64,000 bases of DNA from Chlorocebus sabaeus (lineage: Eukaryota; Chordata; Mammalia; Primates; Cercopithecidae), in assembly GCF_047675955.1 (NCBI RefSeq), contig NC_132925.1, forward strand, positions 77,133,622 through 77,197,621, written 5' to 3'. Below the pieces are notes generated by a model. That model was not told the DNA's origin, made no database searches, and was given only the letters and a program-made list of their open reading frames with translations. Numbering within the stretch: the stretch's first letter is position 1; the number at the start of each line of letters is the position of its first letter. Position numbers and translations under genes: made by a program. Below are positions 12,170-24,412 of this stretch, piece by piece.

Positions 12170-12350
12170 CTCCTGGGTTCATTCAGTCAGCCCTTCCTTC
12201 ATCTCACTTATCTGGGTGGCTGCCGTGTCCTATAAACACTGTGCCTTTGAGGCACTGGGGCTACAACAGTGAACAAAAGCAGAAATGTAGCTGTTATGGC
12301 ACCCACAATCTAATGGCACAAACAATATACAAGGCACATTTAAGTCATTG
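12170..12350 (-). mobile_element. L2 LINE relic, antisense
   Basis: Resembles reverse-complement L2: tgaggcactggggctacaac, agtgaacaaaagcagaaatg, cacccacaatctaatggc. Confidence 0.6.
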
Positions 12351-13399
12351 GATGGAGATACCGTCAAGTTTGGCTTTGGTCTTATTATTCAGTTAAAATC
12401 TCTTATATACCTTTGTCTTCAACTTGCCTTTGGGAGACCAAATAGTCAAGTGTTACTTCAAAGTCATTTCTGAAATTTCTGGGCTTGTGCATGCTCAGTG
12501 ATCATGGAAACACATAGATAATCATCATACCCAATCAATGTGATAATGTCTGTAACACAAGCAAGGCATATCATTCTGACTTAGTGTTAATATCTGAATA
12601 TTCATTTTTAAAATAGGTGAGCGTTCCAAATGCACGTTTGGGTAAAAAATCTTCATATGTGCTTTATATGTTGAATTATATTAGTGGAGCTCCAAAAATA
12701 TATACAAATATATATTAGCATCTTAACATGTAAAAATTTTTCATTAAAACTATTTTATATGTGTAAACAAATGAATAAGAAGATACATAGTAAAAGAATA
12801 CAACTTGATATCTTTAAGAAGAATGTTATATCACTTTTGAGCCAAGAAATCTTCAAAAAAATTTAAATAATGATGCAAAGCAGAAAAGTAAAGATGAGGT
12901 TATATCATAATGCTAATCTCTCTAGACCTGTCTGAGGCACTAGCATTCATCATATTAAATGAAATAAGATAAGGCTTACCTTAATTCCTTCCTCTCTGGA
13001 AGGAGAAAAAGCTTAACAACTCACTGTCAATGTCACTGTCAAAAATCGGCCATACTGAAAGAGCTGGCCCCAAAATATTTCACTTCCCACCGAGCTCAAG
13101 TCAAAGTAGATATCCATTTGGCATCTGTCCTAAATGTGTTGTATAGAGGCAGCAGGGGGAAGTAACAAAAGTTTAAATTTAAGCTAATTAAGTTTTTAAT
13201 AATAACATTGTAATAATAACTAAAGTGTTAATTTCAGTTTATTCTTGTACCCTCAGAAGTTTATTCAGTGACATCCATATTTGGCTTTGGCCAAATATTC
13301 ATTTTTAATCCTCAACCTATTTAGCATTCAGCCAAAATGTGGGTTCAGGGCCCCTCCACCACTGCTATGAAGCAAAGATGTAGGGTGGTGATTTGGTGG

Positions 13400-13880
13400 A
13401 GATTTACCAAGTTGGGGAGAAGCTGTTTTAATTAGAGGGGTCAGAGAATATCCCCAAGAGGTGGCATTTGCCCTTAAACCTAAACAAGAGGGAGCCAGTT
13501 ATGTAAAGAGCATGGTGAGCAGAGAGAAGCGCCAAGTCCCAGGACCCTATGGCAAGAAGGCGCCTGTGAAGGGCAAGAAAAAGACCTGAGTGTGGAGCAC
13601 AGGGAGAGGGAAAGGAGAAGACAGCAAGTCAGCAAGGCTGGCGGGGCCAGATCCCACAGAATCTGGAGGTCAAGGCAGGAGGTTTGGGTTTTATGTCCCA
13701 AAGTAACCTGGTTGGATTTACGTATTTAACAGATCAGTGTGGCTGCTATATGGAGAATGACTGCATGAGGCATGAGCAGCAATGGGAGTGGGGACACCGG
13801 TTGGGAGGCTGTGGCTGTCATCATGTAAGAGAGGATGGTGGTCGATGATGGCAGAGGAAAGCAAGTGAGAGCGACAGGGT
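13400..13880 (-). mobile_element. L2 LINE relic, antisense
   Basis: A longer antisense L2 stretch including the last part of the L2 reverse transcriptase region: aggtggcatttgcccttaaac, agtgtggctgctatatgg, caccggttgggaggctgtgg, gagaggatggtgg. An open frame of 174 codons on the minus strand just downstream (13726-14250) overlaps it only partly and shows no L2 or other recognisable protein. Confidence 0.7.
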
Positions 13881-14699
13881 CAAGATACATTGGGATGTAG
13901 AGCCCAAACTCTCTCCTTTTCATTCCCATTGTCTGCTCTTTTTCCAAGGGTGGTACTATGCCCTCTGGAGGTTGCATTCTAGCAGTGGACAACACTTGGC
14001 TCTTCTCTCCGGAATTGCAATTGTTTATTACCACCAAATGCTGCTCTGCACACACTGCTTGCCACTTTGTAAGTTGTAGTGCTAGTGTCTCGGTGAATGG
14101 CCTTGAGTGAGTTGAAGTCACCTGGCATCTCTCACAACCATGTGAGTAGTGGATGTACAGCTGTGAACTGGGGCAGTGAATTCTCAAGCTGGCCGATTTA
14201 TTCCCTACAATGATTACTCTACAGCTGTACCAAATTTGTTCTTTTTCCACTTTAGCAGAGACGTGTCTTTTACAGAATGTTACATGCTGACATCAGGGTG
14301 ACATTGACACCAAACCAAAAAAAGAAAACACATTCCCTTCCCCTTCTAGATTTCCTTTCCTGCTTGGTTTATAAGTCAGATTGCACTGTGCTTGTGGTCA
14401 TGCTCGCTGCTGGGTAGGGAGGTATTATTAACGGGAAACTATTTTGAGAAATAACCTACAGTGAGCCCAGTCCCACTGAGCGAGTGAGCTGTTCTCTGTA
14501 GATAATGTTAGTGTTGGGTACTTGAAGTCTTTCATGAGGATGATGTTTAATTACATGTAAATAAGTCAGGCTTGACTCCAACTCTACAGTGGAATCTTGG
14601 ACCCAGGACTCTCGCAACAGACACAACTGCTAAAAAGTCTGGAGGAAAAATGCATATTTTGTGCATACACTTCGAATAATATTTGTTTGATAACTATTT

Positions 14700-15010
14700 T
14701 ATATAAAGTAGTGTGATCGGTATTATTGGCTACATTTTTTAAATAATATTTTATGTGTTTCTGACCAAAAAGTTATAATCCTTGTTGCAGAATATTGAGG
14801 AAAAGTGTAAGGAAAAATTAAATATTACTCATGATCCCCTATATCCAGCAATAATCACAGTATATGTTTTGGCATTGTTTTCCAGTTTGTTTTTCTGTAT
14901 ATGTGGGTGTGTCCACATCCATCCACAGATATATGCATATGATAGATAACCTTGTATGAAAACCTGTATACTCATATGATTATTCCTTTTGCATCAATTC
15001 CTAGGAAATG
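14700..15010 (-). mobile_element. Old L1/HAL1-like relic, antisense
   Basis: AT-rich sequence with the feel of a reverse-complement L1M or HAL1 3' region (cttgtatgaaaacctgtata, ttccttttgcatcaattcc, taggaaatgatattatt). Low-confidence family call. Confidence 0.45.
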
Positions 15011-15934
15011 ATATTATTAGTTCACAGCTAGTTACTTCCTGTATGTTGGTGAATAGGGTGACCAAATCATTATAGTTTACCCAGGACTTTTCATTCCAAA
15101 CTGGGACAGTTGGTTACCTTATTTTAGTGAATACATCACATCTGCTCAACCTCTATCATCCTGTATACTGGGAGAAAGTGAATGGCTGAAGGTCACTTGC
15201 TGTATTTGTTTTGGGGAGACCTCTATCCCTTCAGCTTCCACCATTAGGAAACTGTCTCTGTCTTGCAGCCTCAGACAATTCATTGCAGCTTTTAAATTTG
15301 AGCCTGGAATTAAGATGTGGTTCAGCTGTTTGTATACAAACAGCAAGCAAATCATTCTGCTCAAATGAAGGTCACTGCCCAGTCTCACTGAGCAATCTCA
15401 ATTTGCTCCATTTGTCTGGATACATAAAAAGCTGCACAATTAGAGCTATTATATAAACAGCAGAGTGATACTTCATGTAACTAAGCAAGCAGATTCCACT
15501 GTGGTGTTTGTACATGGAAGTGAGGGCAATGAATGTCTTAGTTATATTTGTGCAGGATGTTGGGTGGAAGCATCAGGAGAAAACAAAGCCATGGATTAAA
15601 ATATTCAGAGAAAGAATGCATATGAAACAAACACAGTCATTGTGGGACTTTTCCAGGTCTTTCACAAGAACTAGTAACAGTATAAGTTCTTTTGTAAATA
15701 GAGTGTTTTTGTTAGTTTCTTCCTAATTTTTAAATATCCATCAGTGATCAGGGCACCAAATCCATACTGCACATGTTAAGTTTAAGTGACAATGGGTCTG
15801 CCAAGAAAGTATTAAAACCAAGGTTAATACAATTAGTTTTAATTACAGTAAACTCAGATTAGCTACCAACTTCATTACCTACCACCTAAATTTTTTCAGG
15901 CTCTAGGAAAAAGTGTTACATATAGAAAAAATAA

Positions 15935-15962
15935 GTGTGTGTGTATATTTGTGTGTGTGTGT
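15935..15962. repeat. (TG)n microsatellite, interrupted
   Basis: gtgtgtgtgt-type dinucleotide runs broken by atattt. Confidence 0.85.
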
Positions 15963-16056
15963 ATTACACAGATATAGTTTTTAAAATATGCATTTATAAT
16001 TTGAGGAAAGAAGTCTCTTCATTTCAGCTTTTATTGACTCCTTTTTAAAGTAAACT

Positions 16057-16080
16057 AAAAAAAAAAAAAAAAAAAAAAAA
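16057..16080 (+). repeat. Poly-A tract
   Basis: About 23 consecutive A residues without a recognisable adjacent SINE body. It could be the tail of an unrecognised old insertion. Confidence 0.85.
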
Positions 16081-16442
16081 GGTCTGACCCATATTTGAAA
16101 TGAAAAATTCAGGCACTTGGGAAATAAGATGAGAAACCTGCATAACCTTGAGGACACTCAAAATAGAGAGGCAGCTAATCAGTTAATAGGGCTTAATTCT
16201 AAGCCTAGATTGTCAGAGTGACTGAAACCACAAGTCTCTTAAAATTTACATCAAACACCTTGTTAAAAAGTGGGAGTAAATCATACAAAACTCCAAATCA
16301 GCATTATAATATGTTATTTGCACGATTTTTTTATGCCTAAAGTACAAATCACAAGTACATACTTTATCTGCATGAGGTCAAACCAATCAAGGGACAAGTG
16401 ATTATATTTTCTTTATGGGAATACTTACTTTAAAAAGAAAAT

Positions 16443-16758
16443 GCACGGTGGCTCATGACTGTAATCCTAGCACTTTGGGAGGCCAATGTGGGCAGGTCAC
16501 TTGAAGCCAGGAGTTCAAAGACCAACCTGCCCAACATGGTGAAACCCTGTCTCTACAAAAAATACAAAAAAAAAAAAAAAAGGCCGATGTGGTTGTGCAA
16601 ACCTGTAATCCCAGCTACTCAGGAGACTGAGGCACAAGAATGCAAGAATGGCTTGAAGCTGAGAAGTGGGAGTTGCAGTGAGCAGAGATTACACCACTGC
16701 ACTCCAGCTTAGGTGATACTGTGAGACTCCATTCCCAAAAAAAAAAAAAAAAAAAAAA
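16443..16758 (+). mobile_element. Full-length Alu, sense
   Basis: Starts gcacggtggctcatgac, has a long middle A-run at about 16557-16580, the right monomer (gttgtgcaaacctgtaatcc), and an A-tail ending at 16758. It is moderately diverged. Confidence 0.92.
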
Positions 16759-16919
16759 GGTGGGGGAAAGGTACAGATTCAGATTCAAATATATTATCAA
16801 TTCAACCAAATTGAAGACTATGGTTTGATGTGGATTTACTGTTTATGTGTTTTAACTCTCCAGATTCACTCTGCATTCTGATTTAGCCTGTTACCTGTTT
16901 CCATATTCAGTACATGCTT

Positions 16920-17560
16920 ACATCAAAATATGTATTAGACACTGCTTTAGACACAAGGGGTACACCAATGAACAAGACAGACACAGTCTCCACCCTCAGC
17001 AACCCTATATTCTACTGGGTGGAGACAAAAAAAGTATGTAAACAAGTGAAATAATTTAAGACAACAATGAATGCTATGAAAAAAAATTAAACAGAGTGGT
17101 ATGATGGGAAATCACTGGTATGATGGGAAAATCTCCCTTGAGATTGGTTTCAAAGTACCTCCTTATAGAGGAGCTATTTGAGTTGACACTTCAATGTCAA
17201 AGATCCACTCACCTGAAGATCAAGTGGAAGAACAGTCAAGGAAGAAAAAGAGCAAGTTTAAAGTCCCCAAGGTGGGAAAAAGCTTGTAATGTTCAAGGGA
17301 CAGGAAAATAAATAAATAAATAAAAGTGGACCAGAGTCTGTGAGCAAGAGGTAAAGTAATAAGAGACATACGGAAGGACCACATCGTGGAGGCCTTGTAG
17401 GACACGAAGGGACTTTGATTTTCATTTTAACTGTAACAGGAAGCCCTCAGAGAGTCTTATACAGAGAACGGCCATGGCACTGGTTCCTTTGTGGGAAAAG
17501 GATTGCAGGGAAACGCAGGGTACTTAATGGCTTTGTAATATTCTAGTTCAAAGTTGAGTG
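16920..17560 (-). mobile_element. L2 LINE relic, antisense (first piece)
   Basis: Antisense L2 order can be followed: ttagacactgctttagacac, gaacaagacagacacagtc, attctactgggtggagac, then atttgagttgacacttc, ggccttgtaggacacg and attttcattttaactgtaac. It appears to resume at 18000-18162 and 18470-18620 after younger insertions. Contains a 19-bp near-perfect tandem duplication at 17099-17136. Confidence 0.75.
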
Positions 17561-17584
17561 ATGGCCTCCCAGATGTTTAACTAT

Positions 17585-17980
17585 CGTGCTTCGGAAATTA
17601 CATCTATGGGTGTACTATTTAGCAATAAAAAGGATTGAAGTCCTCACACATGCTCCAACATTGATAAGCCTCCAAAAAATTATGCGGAGTAAAAGAAGCC
17701 AGAGGCAAAAGACCACATATTATCTGATTCCATTTATAAGCAAAATGCAAATCTATGGAGGCAGAAAGTAGATTAGTGGTTGCCTAAGATTGTGGGTGGG
17801 AGTGTGGTTGACTACAAACAGACACAAAGGATCTTTTTGGGGTGATGGTTATATTCTAAAATTGGAGTACAGCAATAGTTGCACAATGCTATATTTTTAC
17901 AAAAACAGTCATTGAATTATACACTTAAAGCATGAATTTTATGATATGTAAATGATCTCTCACTAAAGCTTTTATTTAAA
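17585..17980 (+). mobile_element. L1M 3' end, sense, inserted in L2
   Basis: Matches the end of ORF2 and 3' UTR of an old L1 (gtgtactatttagcaataaa, agtaaaagaagccagaggc, gattagtggttgcctaag, gaattatacacttaaagc). It separates two parts of one antisense L2. Confidence 0.82.
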
Positions 17981-17999
17981 AAAATCATCAGGAGAGAAA

Positions 18000-18162
18000 A
18001 TTTTATCCATGTTACATATGTTCTTTTCTTAAGAGAGTAGACATAAGGAGAGAAGTAGGGGGCCTGTTGCAGTCCTCCAAGCAAGAGACAATGGTGGCTT
18101 AGGCTGGATTGACAGTGAAGACAAATAGATGTTTTACAGAACGATACTAAAGGCTCATGGTT
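18000..18162 (-). mobile_element. L2 LINE relic, antisense (second piece)
   Basis: cctgttgcagtcctccaag followed by gagacaatggtggcttagg is the antisense L2 segment expected next after 17450, so it is probably the same copy. Its continuation after the Alu is 18530-18620 (ggaatcaaggacagcatctagg). Confidence 0.75.
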
Positions 18163-18458
18163 GGCCAGGCGTGGCGGCTCATGCCTGTAATCCCAGCACT
18201 TTGGGAGGCTGAAGCGGGTGAATCACGAGGTCAACAGATCAAGACCATCCTGACCAACATGGTGAAACCCCATCTCTACTAAAAATATAAAAATTGACCA
18301 CGCGTGGTGGCACGTGCCTGTGGCCCCAGCTATTCGGGAGGCTGAGGCAGGGGAATCACTTGAACCTGGGAGGCATAGGTTGCAGTGAGCCGAGATTGCA
18401 CTACTGTACTACAGCCTGGCAACAGAGCGAGACTCCGTCTCAAAAAAAAAAAAAAAAA
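18163..18458 (+). mobile_element. Full-length Alu (S-like), sense
   Basis: Begins ggccaggcgtggcggctc and ends gagactccgtctc plus A-tail. Flanked by an imperfect target-site duplication: aggctcatggtt before and agtcttatggtt after. Confidence 0.93.
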
Positions 18459-18481
18459 GTCTTATGGTTGAATTGAATTAA

Positions 18482-18538
18482 GAGAGAAAGAGAGAGAGCG
18501 AGCGAGTGTGTGTGTTTGTGTGTGTGGGTGGGTGTGTA
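18482..18538. repeat. (GA)n/(TG)n microsatellite
   Basis: agagagaaagagagagagcgagcg run changing to tgtgtgtttgtgtgtgtggg. Confidence 0.85.
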
Positions 18539-18776
18539 AAGGAGTAGAAGCAGTAGGGGCAAGGCAGGAATCAAGGACAGCATCTAGGTTTGGAGGTTGA
18601 GCAACCAGACAGTTGCAAAAGATCAGGTTACTAATTTGTCACCCCACCTGAAAAGTCACTATCAGTACAAAGCATATTACTAGATTTTGCAGACATACAA
18701 AAAATTTTATTAAATATAGAAATTTCAGTTATCTCTATATTAAGATCTCTGTAATTCTCTTGTACTTTTATAAGCC

Positions 18777-18794
18777 TTTTTTTTTTTTTTTTTT
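18777..18794 (-). repeat. Poly-T tract
   Basis: About 17 consecutive T residues; no adjacent SINE body recognised. Confidence 0.8.
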
Positions 18795-19965
18795 GAGCCC
18801 AGAAGAAAATGATTGAATGATGGCTAACATGTACAAAGAATTTCATCTCAGCTGCATTCTTCCATATCTGTGTGAAGGCCCCCAGCCAGTGACTGCAGCT
18901 AAGGAAGCGTTCCCTGTTGCAGTAATACAAACTGGTTTAGTGCTTTACTCCTCTGCACGTGTCAGGGAGTGTTTCTTTCCAATCTGGTTATGCTTGCGGG
19001 AGCAAGTCACACAGCAGAACACCTTCCTACTTTGTTTCTTCCTAAATCGTGAATCTGAACAGAGGAGGAACACTCTACTTTATCCACAATAGAGAAGACC
19101 TAGGTATTTAGATAGGATTACTATGAGAATTTCACCTGCTAAAATGTTGTGAGGCCAAGGGATGGATTGACTGATTTATGAACACATTGCTTACCATGAG
19201 GCTCCTCAATTCGAATTTCACATGACAGTTTGAGGTTGAATATATTTGAGACCTCAAATATAATGGCTTTTTGAGGAAAGGGGAATCCTGTTTCTTCCCA
19301 TTGGTTTTGGAAGCATCAGTAGTGACACAATCCAGACAAGGGAGGGAGGGGAATAAAGGCAGACTTGAGTGAGCATGAGGATCAAAACTAAATTACCAGA
19401 ACTTCACAGGTTAGAGTCTTCTGAATATATAGATTCTTAACAGCTTAGGAGGTGAGCATAAGTAATGTGGATATGTACATTTTTAAAATTCTGTATTACC
19501 ATATAATTTAAAAGAAAAATATCAAATAATGGTCTGTTTTAAAGAATCTCAGATTATCCTGAAAGAATTAGTCTGTGTAGTCATTTCTATACTTACAACA
19601 CCAATATAGTTGATGTCTCTTAAATCCCTACATTTGAAATTTCCAGTTTCGTAAACAGGCCATAAAGTAGGTCTTATTTGCTTTCTAACAAAGAAGGCAG
19701 AACAGCTTGCCCATGGGGATTTAAATCATAATTTACATTATGTTTATTTTTATAGACAGGCCATAAGTACAATTTGCAAAGCTGGATAAAACTAAGGCAC
19801 TAGAAAATTAAAAAGAGAGATTTATTTTTTCCTTTAAAATTGAGCTCAGTTATAATTTAAAACTAACTGCTTTAATTATACTGAATAATTGGATTAGGTG
19901 GAGGTTTGCATAATTTCTCAGAATCAGAATATGACAATTAATGTTTGCTCTTCTGTTAACTCAGG

Positions 19966-19967
<2 letters not shown>

Positions 19968-20001
<34 letters not shown>
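19968..20001. repeat. (CA)n microsatellite
   Basis: An uninterrupted run of about 17 CA units; likely length-polymorphic. Confidence 0.95.
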
Positions 20002-21104
20002 CTGAAAAGTAAAATGTAACGTGGAAATGATTCAAAGGAATTAGGAATTTAACATTAAGAATAAATCCTCATATATACATATTAATGATGAGGTTTCATA
20101 GGAAAATCTATTCCAAATATGGCTTTGAAAATAATTATGACATATATCTACTTGTAAGACGCCCTCTCTTTTTCAAATCTGACACGTCTTTAACATTCAC
20201 TGCAGTTAAATATACACGGTAAAGTACTAGCTACATTTTTCTAAAACTTCAATCATTTCAGTCTATCCCTCACAACATACTGGCACACCATTGATACTAT
20301 TATTTGTTTTATATTTTTCTTTAAATTTATTTTCACTTTTTAACTTAGATTTTAAAGGGAATCTTGTTCTGCCTGATTGTAAATATAGAGTAGCCATAAA
20401 AATAACTTCAGTAAAAACAATGTTAGTAAATTCTAGATTTATTCTGTTCCCTGCAGAAGGAGCTCCAAACGTCAACAAAATTGCCTTCTTTGTAGAACAA
20501 AAAAGGCTTAGCAAATTTAAGACATTCTTCTTTCACACTGAGAACTTCTTCCTGGGGTAATCAGGAGAAACAGAAGAGAATAACTGTCTCACGGTGCCAT
20601 TTGATGTCCCATCTTTGTGCCACCTCAAATCATCTCCAGGGGTACAAGATCTGTGCTTTGAGAGTCACAATACTCAATCTCTGTTTGCTGAATAATTTCA
20701 CTATAGTCTGTGAATTTCTCTGGTTTACACTTATCCTTTTGGGTGGTTTTCCTACAGCATTCCATGGTTTCTTTTCTTCTCAGTAAATCTTTCCATGCCA
20801 GCTTGCAAAGTGAAGTGAATGAGAAAGATATAATTAGTAATGTTGTTGAATGTGAACACTCAAGACAAAAGAAAGAAAACATTTTTTTCCTTAGCTGGCT
20901 TTGTCTTCTCAATTACCTGAATGAAATGTCAAGTGAAAGTGTTAATTCTTAATGGAAATACCAATGAAAGCTTCGGGGAGGAAAACATTTAACAGAGGCT
21001 CTCACTTTTCTCCGAATTTTATTTTGATAGACGTTAGCATTTTATTACAGCCTTGAAAAAGATGAGATGACAATTATTGACAAAGTTCCCAGGACACAAA
21101 TAAA

Positions 21105-21600
21105 TAAAATGAATAAATTGTTTATTTGATAAATTTCAATTATCTACAAGGTGTAAAACACTATAGATGCCAATGATTAAAAAATAAAGAGCAAAGACCC
21201 TGTTTTCAGGATGCAGCATACTTAACAGGGAAATAAATCATGTACATTTAGTACTAAATATAAAACAGTAAAGATTCAATTATGGGGAAAACTGCAGATT
21301 GCTTCTTGTTGAGAAAACCAAAGAATTGTCCTGGAGAAGATGGCCCTTGAAAATGGCCCTTGAATTTGGCTAGGCAGCATTTGCAAGTACAGAGAGGGTA
21401 GGAAGGGCATTCCAGCAAAATGAAGTAGTATCTGCCAACACCTATAGTCTCAGAAGTGCTGTACTGTGTAGGGAGCGTAGGTTCTAAAAAGGAGGTATAA
21501 AAGGAGGAAGAGAAAAGAAAGAAATCTATAAATATAGGCTGAGTCAAGGTATAAAAGAGCTTTGCAGATGAAACTAAGAGGAAGAGAGCTTAAAGAAACA
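21105..21600 (-). mobile_element. L2 LINE relic, antisense
   Basis: Follows the antisense L2 pattern: acaaggtgtaaaacactatag, caaagaccctgttttcagg, gaagggcattccagcaaaatg, aagtgctgtactgtgtagg. It contains a short direct duplication at 21340-21365, and its stretch 21480-21543 resembles an insert found at 23100-23164. Confidence 0.65.
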
Positions 21601-21704
21601 AGTACATTTAGCAGAGATAAGATAAACACTGGGGACAGAGAGCTCCTGACCCAGTGTGACCCGGCTCCAGTGGTGTCCTGTTTCTGTGCCTCTCCATTTA
21701 TGTG

Positions 21705-21728
21705 AGTGTGTGTGTGTGTGTGTGTATG
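21705..21728. repeat. (TG)n microsatellite
   Basis: gagtgtgtgtgtgtgtgtgt run. Confidence 0.9.
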
Positions 21729-21889
21729 TGAAACTTTTATGACAAAATTGAAATGACATTGTTAGTCATACATTTTGACATTGAATTTTACAATGTTTAT
21801 GCATCTAAGCTTCCAGCCATTATACTTGAATAATCTGTTTCTTTGTTTCTGCTCTAAAACCATGTTTTCTCTTGGTGTGGGAACTGACT

Positions 21890-21940
21890 AGTTTTTTTTG
21901 GTTTTTTTGTTTTTTTTGTTTTTTTTATGTGTGTGTGTAG
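21890..21940 (-). repeat. T-rich low-complexity tract
   Basis: Runs of T broken by single G or GG, ending in a short TG repeat. Confidence 0.8.
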
Positions 21941-21957
21941 TCTTTGAAAACACTTTT

Positions 21958-22022
21958 TTAACTTCTATTTAAAATTCAGGTTTACATGTGCAGTTTTGTT
22001 ACATAGGGAAACTTGGCATGGG
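21958..22022 (-). mobile_element. L1 3' terminal fragment, antisense
   Basis: aacttctatttaaaattcagg followed by tttacatgtgcagttttgttac is the reverse complement of an L1 3' terminus. Only about 60 bp remain. Confidence 0.65.
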
Positions 22023-22984
22023 GCCTCAGACTAACAAAGGAGCAAAGACTCTAAGTGCCTTACCCACATCTCCAACAAGCTTAGTCAACCCAAGAAGAAG
22101 GGACCACTCTGTCTCCCATGGATCCCACACGCCCTCTCTGCTCATCACCAAACAAAATAAGACTCTCCATTGTAAGTTACAAATTTCAGAATGAGGCAAT
22201 GATTGACTCGACCTGAGTCAGGTGCTCATACCTGGATCAAGCAGCTGTGGCCAGGAGGGCAAGATCGTGTACCACAGACATCGCTCCTGGAGGTCTAAGC
22301 CAGGGCATGGAGGTGGCATCATAGAGAAAGGATAACTCTGATCTACACACCACACTTCAGAACAATTCTGTGAAGTAGATATTATCATTTCCACTTTACA
22401 AATAGGGAAAACCAAGACTTAGTACCATCAGGTAGCTTGCCCTATGGAAGGGGAAGAAACTTGAAAGCACAAAGCAAAGAAGATAAGCAAATCCGTGTCT
22501 TGGGATTTCCAAATTCTCAGTAAAACAGGAAGTAAGTTCATCTGAAAAAAGATGGGCAAGTTAATCTCTTAACCAGAGATTTTTTTTTCAGCGACTCTTT
22601 TAAGAGACTGGAGATATTTTGGAATAGTTTTTTTTTATAAAAAAAAAAAATCTATTATCAGCCCTAGTTTAAATGGTTCTTTGCAAAGCTGTATACTTAA
22701 CAGAGAAGAATTCACTTGCATTTTGGCATCTTTTTTTTTTCTGAAACATATGGATGGTCTGGTGCAACTCACCAACAGCTGGAACTGGGAAGGGTTTGTA
22801 AATACACTGGAACGGGAATGAGGAGAAGAGATTCAGAAGGACAGAGATTTAGGGCCCAAACATTGTATTCCACCAAAGCAGTCAGATACAAACAACCCCA
22901 TCATCCCTTCAGGGACCTGTGCAACTCTTAGAACTACCTAAAATTTCCCTACCACTGGATGAAAGTGAAAGATTTGCCCACGGT

Positions 22985-23285
22985 TTCTCAGCCTCAGCAC
23001 TGTTGACATTTTGGGCCAGTTAATTCTTGGGGGCAGTTCCAGGGGGCAGTCCTGGGCATTGTATTGAGGCTTAGCAGCATCTCTGGACTTTAAAAAGTTC
23101 TAGAAGGTTCTCAGATGGCATAAAAAGACTAGAGAAGAAAGAAATCTGTAAATATAAACTGAGTAAATGCCAGGAGCACCCCCATCCCTAGTGGTGACAA
23201 CCAAAAAAAAACTTGTCAACAGATATTGCCAAATGTCCCCAGGGAGTGGAAGGGCAAAATCACCCCCAATTGAGAATCATCTCTT
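22985..23285 (+). mobile_element. hAT-Charlie-type relic (MER20-like) with internal insert
   Basis: Recognisable order: cactgttgacattttggg, ttagcagcatctctgg, gccaggagcaccccc, attgccaaatgtcccc, cacccccaattgagaatc. The family is non-autonomous and hAT-derived; the MER20 name is my best guess. Compared with the copy at 36335-36588 it has about 70 extra bases at 23089-23164. Confidence 0.7.
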
Positions 23286-24112
23286 TTAGCCAAGAATTCT
23301 TTTTATTTATGATATCAAACCATTGAAATTTATTTTTATTGACTGAAACAGTGGTTTAAGACAATGATTGTTCAGCCATGGGAAGTTACAATTTATGGTC
23401 ATTGTCCTTGTTGACAACATTTTCATGAAAGACAGTGCTGAAAAGTCTAGTTACCTAGTGGTTAGCTCAAAAAAACCATCCTTCCAGGGTCTAACACTCC
23501 TCACACGGTTGACAAATAGGGACCAAGGTACAGGTAGCAAGCAGGAGGGCTAGGAATTTATTGTAAATCAATTTAGGGCTTGATTCTTGGGTCATATTAT
23601 CTCTTATATACCAAAAATAAATAGAAATCCATTCCTGTGTCATCTATTTCCTAATGGTATCCAGGGATAGGACTTGATTTAAATGATTCAATCAGAGGAA
23701 ATGGAGGGATTGTATATCAGTGCTAATTAAATCAGAAGGAGTTATCAGCCACCAATAAAGAATAATCTAGTAGAGCTTTCCATTCCAAAAAGTCTACTCC
23801 CCGTCTCTCTGTCTCCTTGATCTAAGTTTCTTATTCTCTAAAGAATAAGACCTGGAATCACTCTGTATTGACCTTGTGTCTCTCTCTTCTGGGTCACCTC
23901 TCTCTTCTGGGTCAGCTCTGGGCAGAGCCACATGGCCTAGATGTAAACCCAAGAGCCTATCTTCATGCCACATGTGGGGCTTACTCCCAGAAAAAGGGAA
24001 TGGACTTTTCTTGAGATACACTTACCTTCCATTATCACTATTATACTGTATCCATATCATTGTCATAAAACAGAATCAAAGTTTGTTTAAAAAAATAGCA
24101 AAGGTGCATTTC

Positions 24113-24412
24113 TTTTTTTGTTGTTTGTTTGAGACGGAGTCTCGCTCTGTCGCCCAGGCTGGAGTGCAGTGGTGCAATCTCGGCTCACTGCAAGCTTCAT
24201 CTTCCAGATTCATGCCATTCTACTGCCTCAGCCTCCCGAGTAGCTGGGACTACAGGCGCCCGCCACTACGCCCGGCTAAATTTTTGTATTTTTAGTAGAA
24301 ACGGGGTTTCACCGTGTTAGCCAGGATGGTCTAGATCTCCTGACCTCATGATCCGCCCGCCTCGGCCTCCCAAAGTGCTAGGATTGCAGGTGTGAGCCAC
24401 TGCGCCTGGCCA
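24113..24412 (-). mobile_element. Full-length young Alu (Y-like), antisense
   Basis: Low divergence, with many CpGs kept (gagacggagtctcgctctg, gcgcccgccactacgcc, tgatccgcccgcctcgg). The target-site duplication is clear: 14 bp at 24099-24112 and 24413-24426, identical except for one base. This is probably the youngest Alu in the window. Confidence 0.93.

Noticed and set aside
13726..14250. Minus-strand open frame of 174 codons
   Set aside because: Partly overlaps an antisense L2 relic and resembles no protein I know. No acceptor, donor or poly-A structure was seen around it.
23876..24295. 139-codon frame with a plausible-looking carboxyl end
   Set aside because: The carboxyl half is translated antisense Alu (the typical SPRLECSGAISAHC-like pattern), a common false gene.
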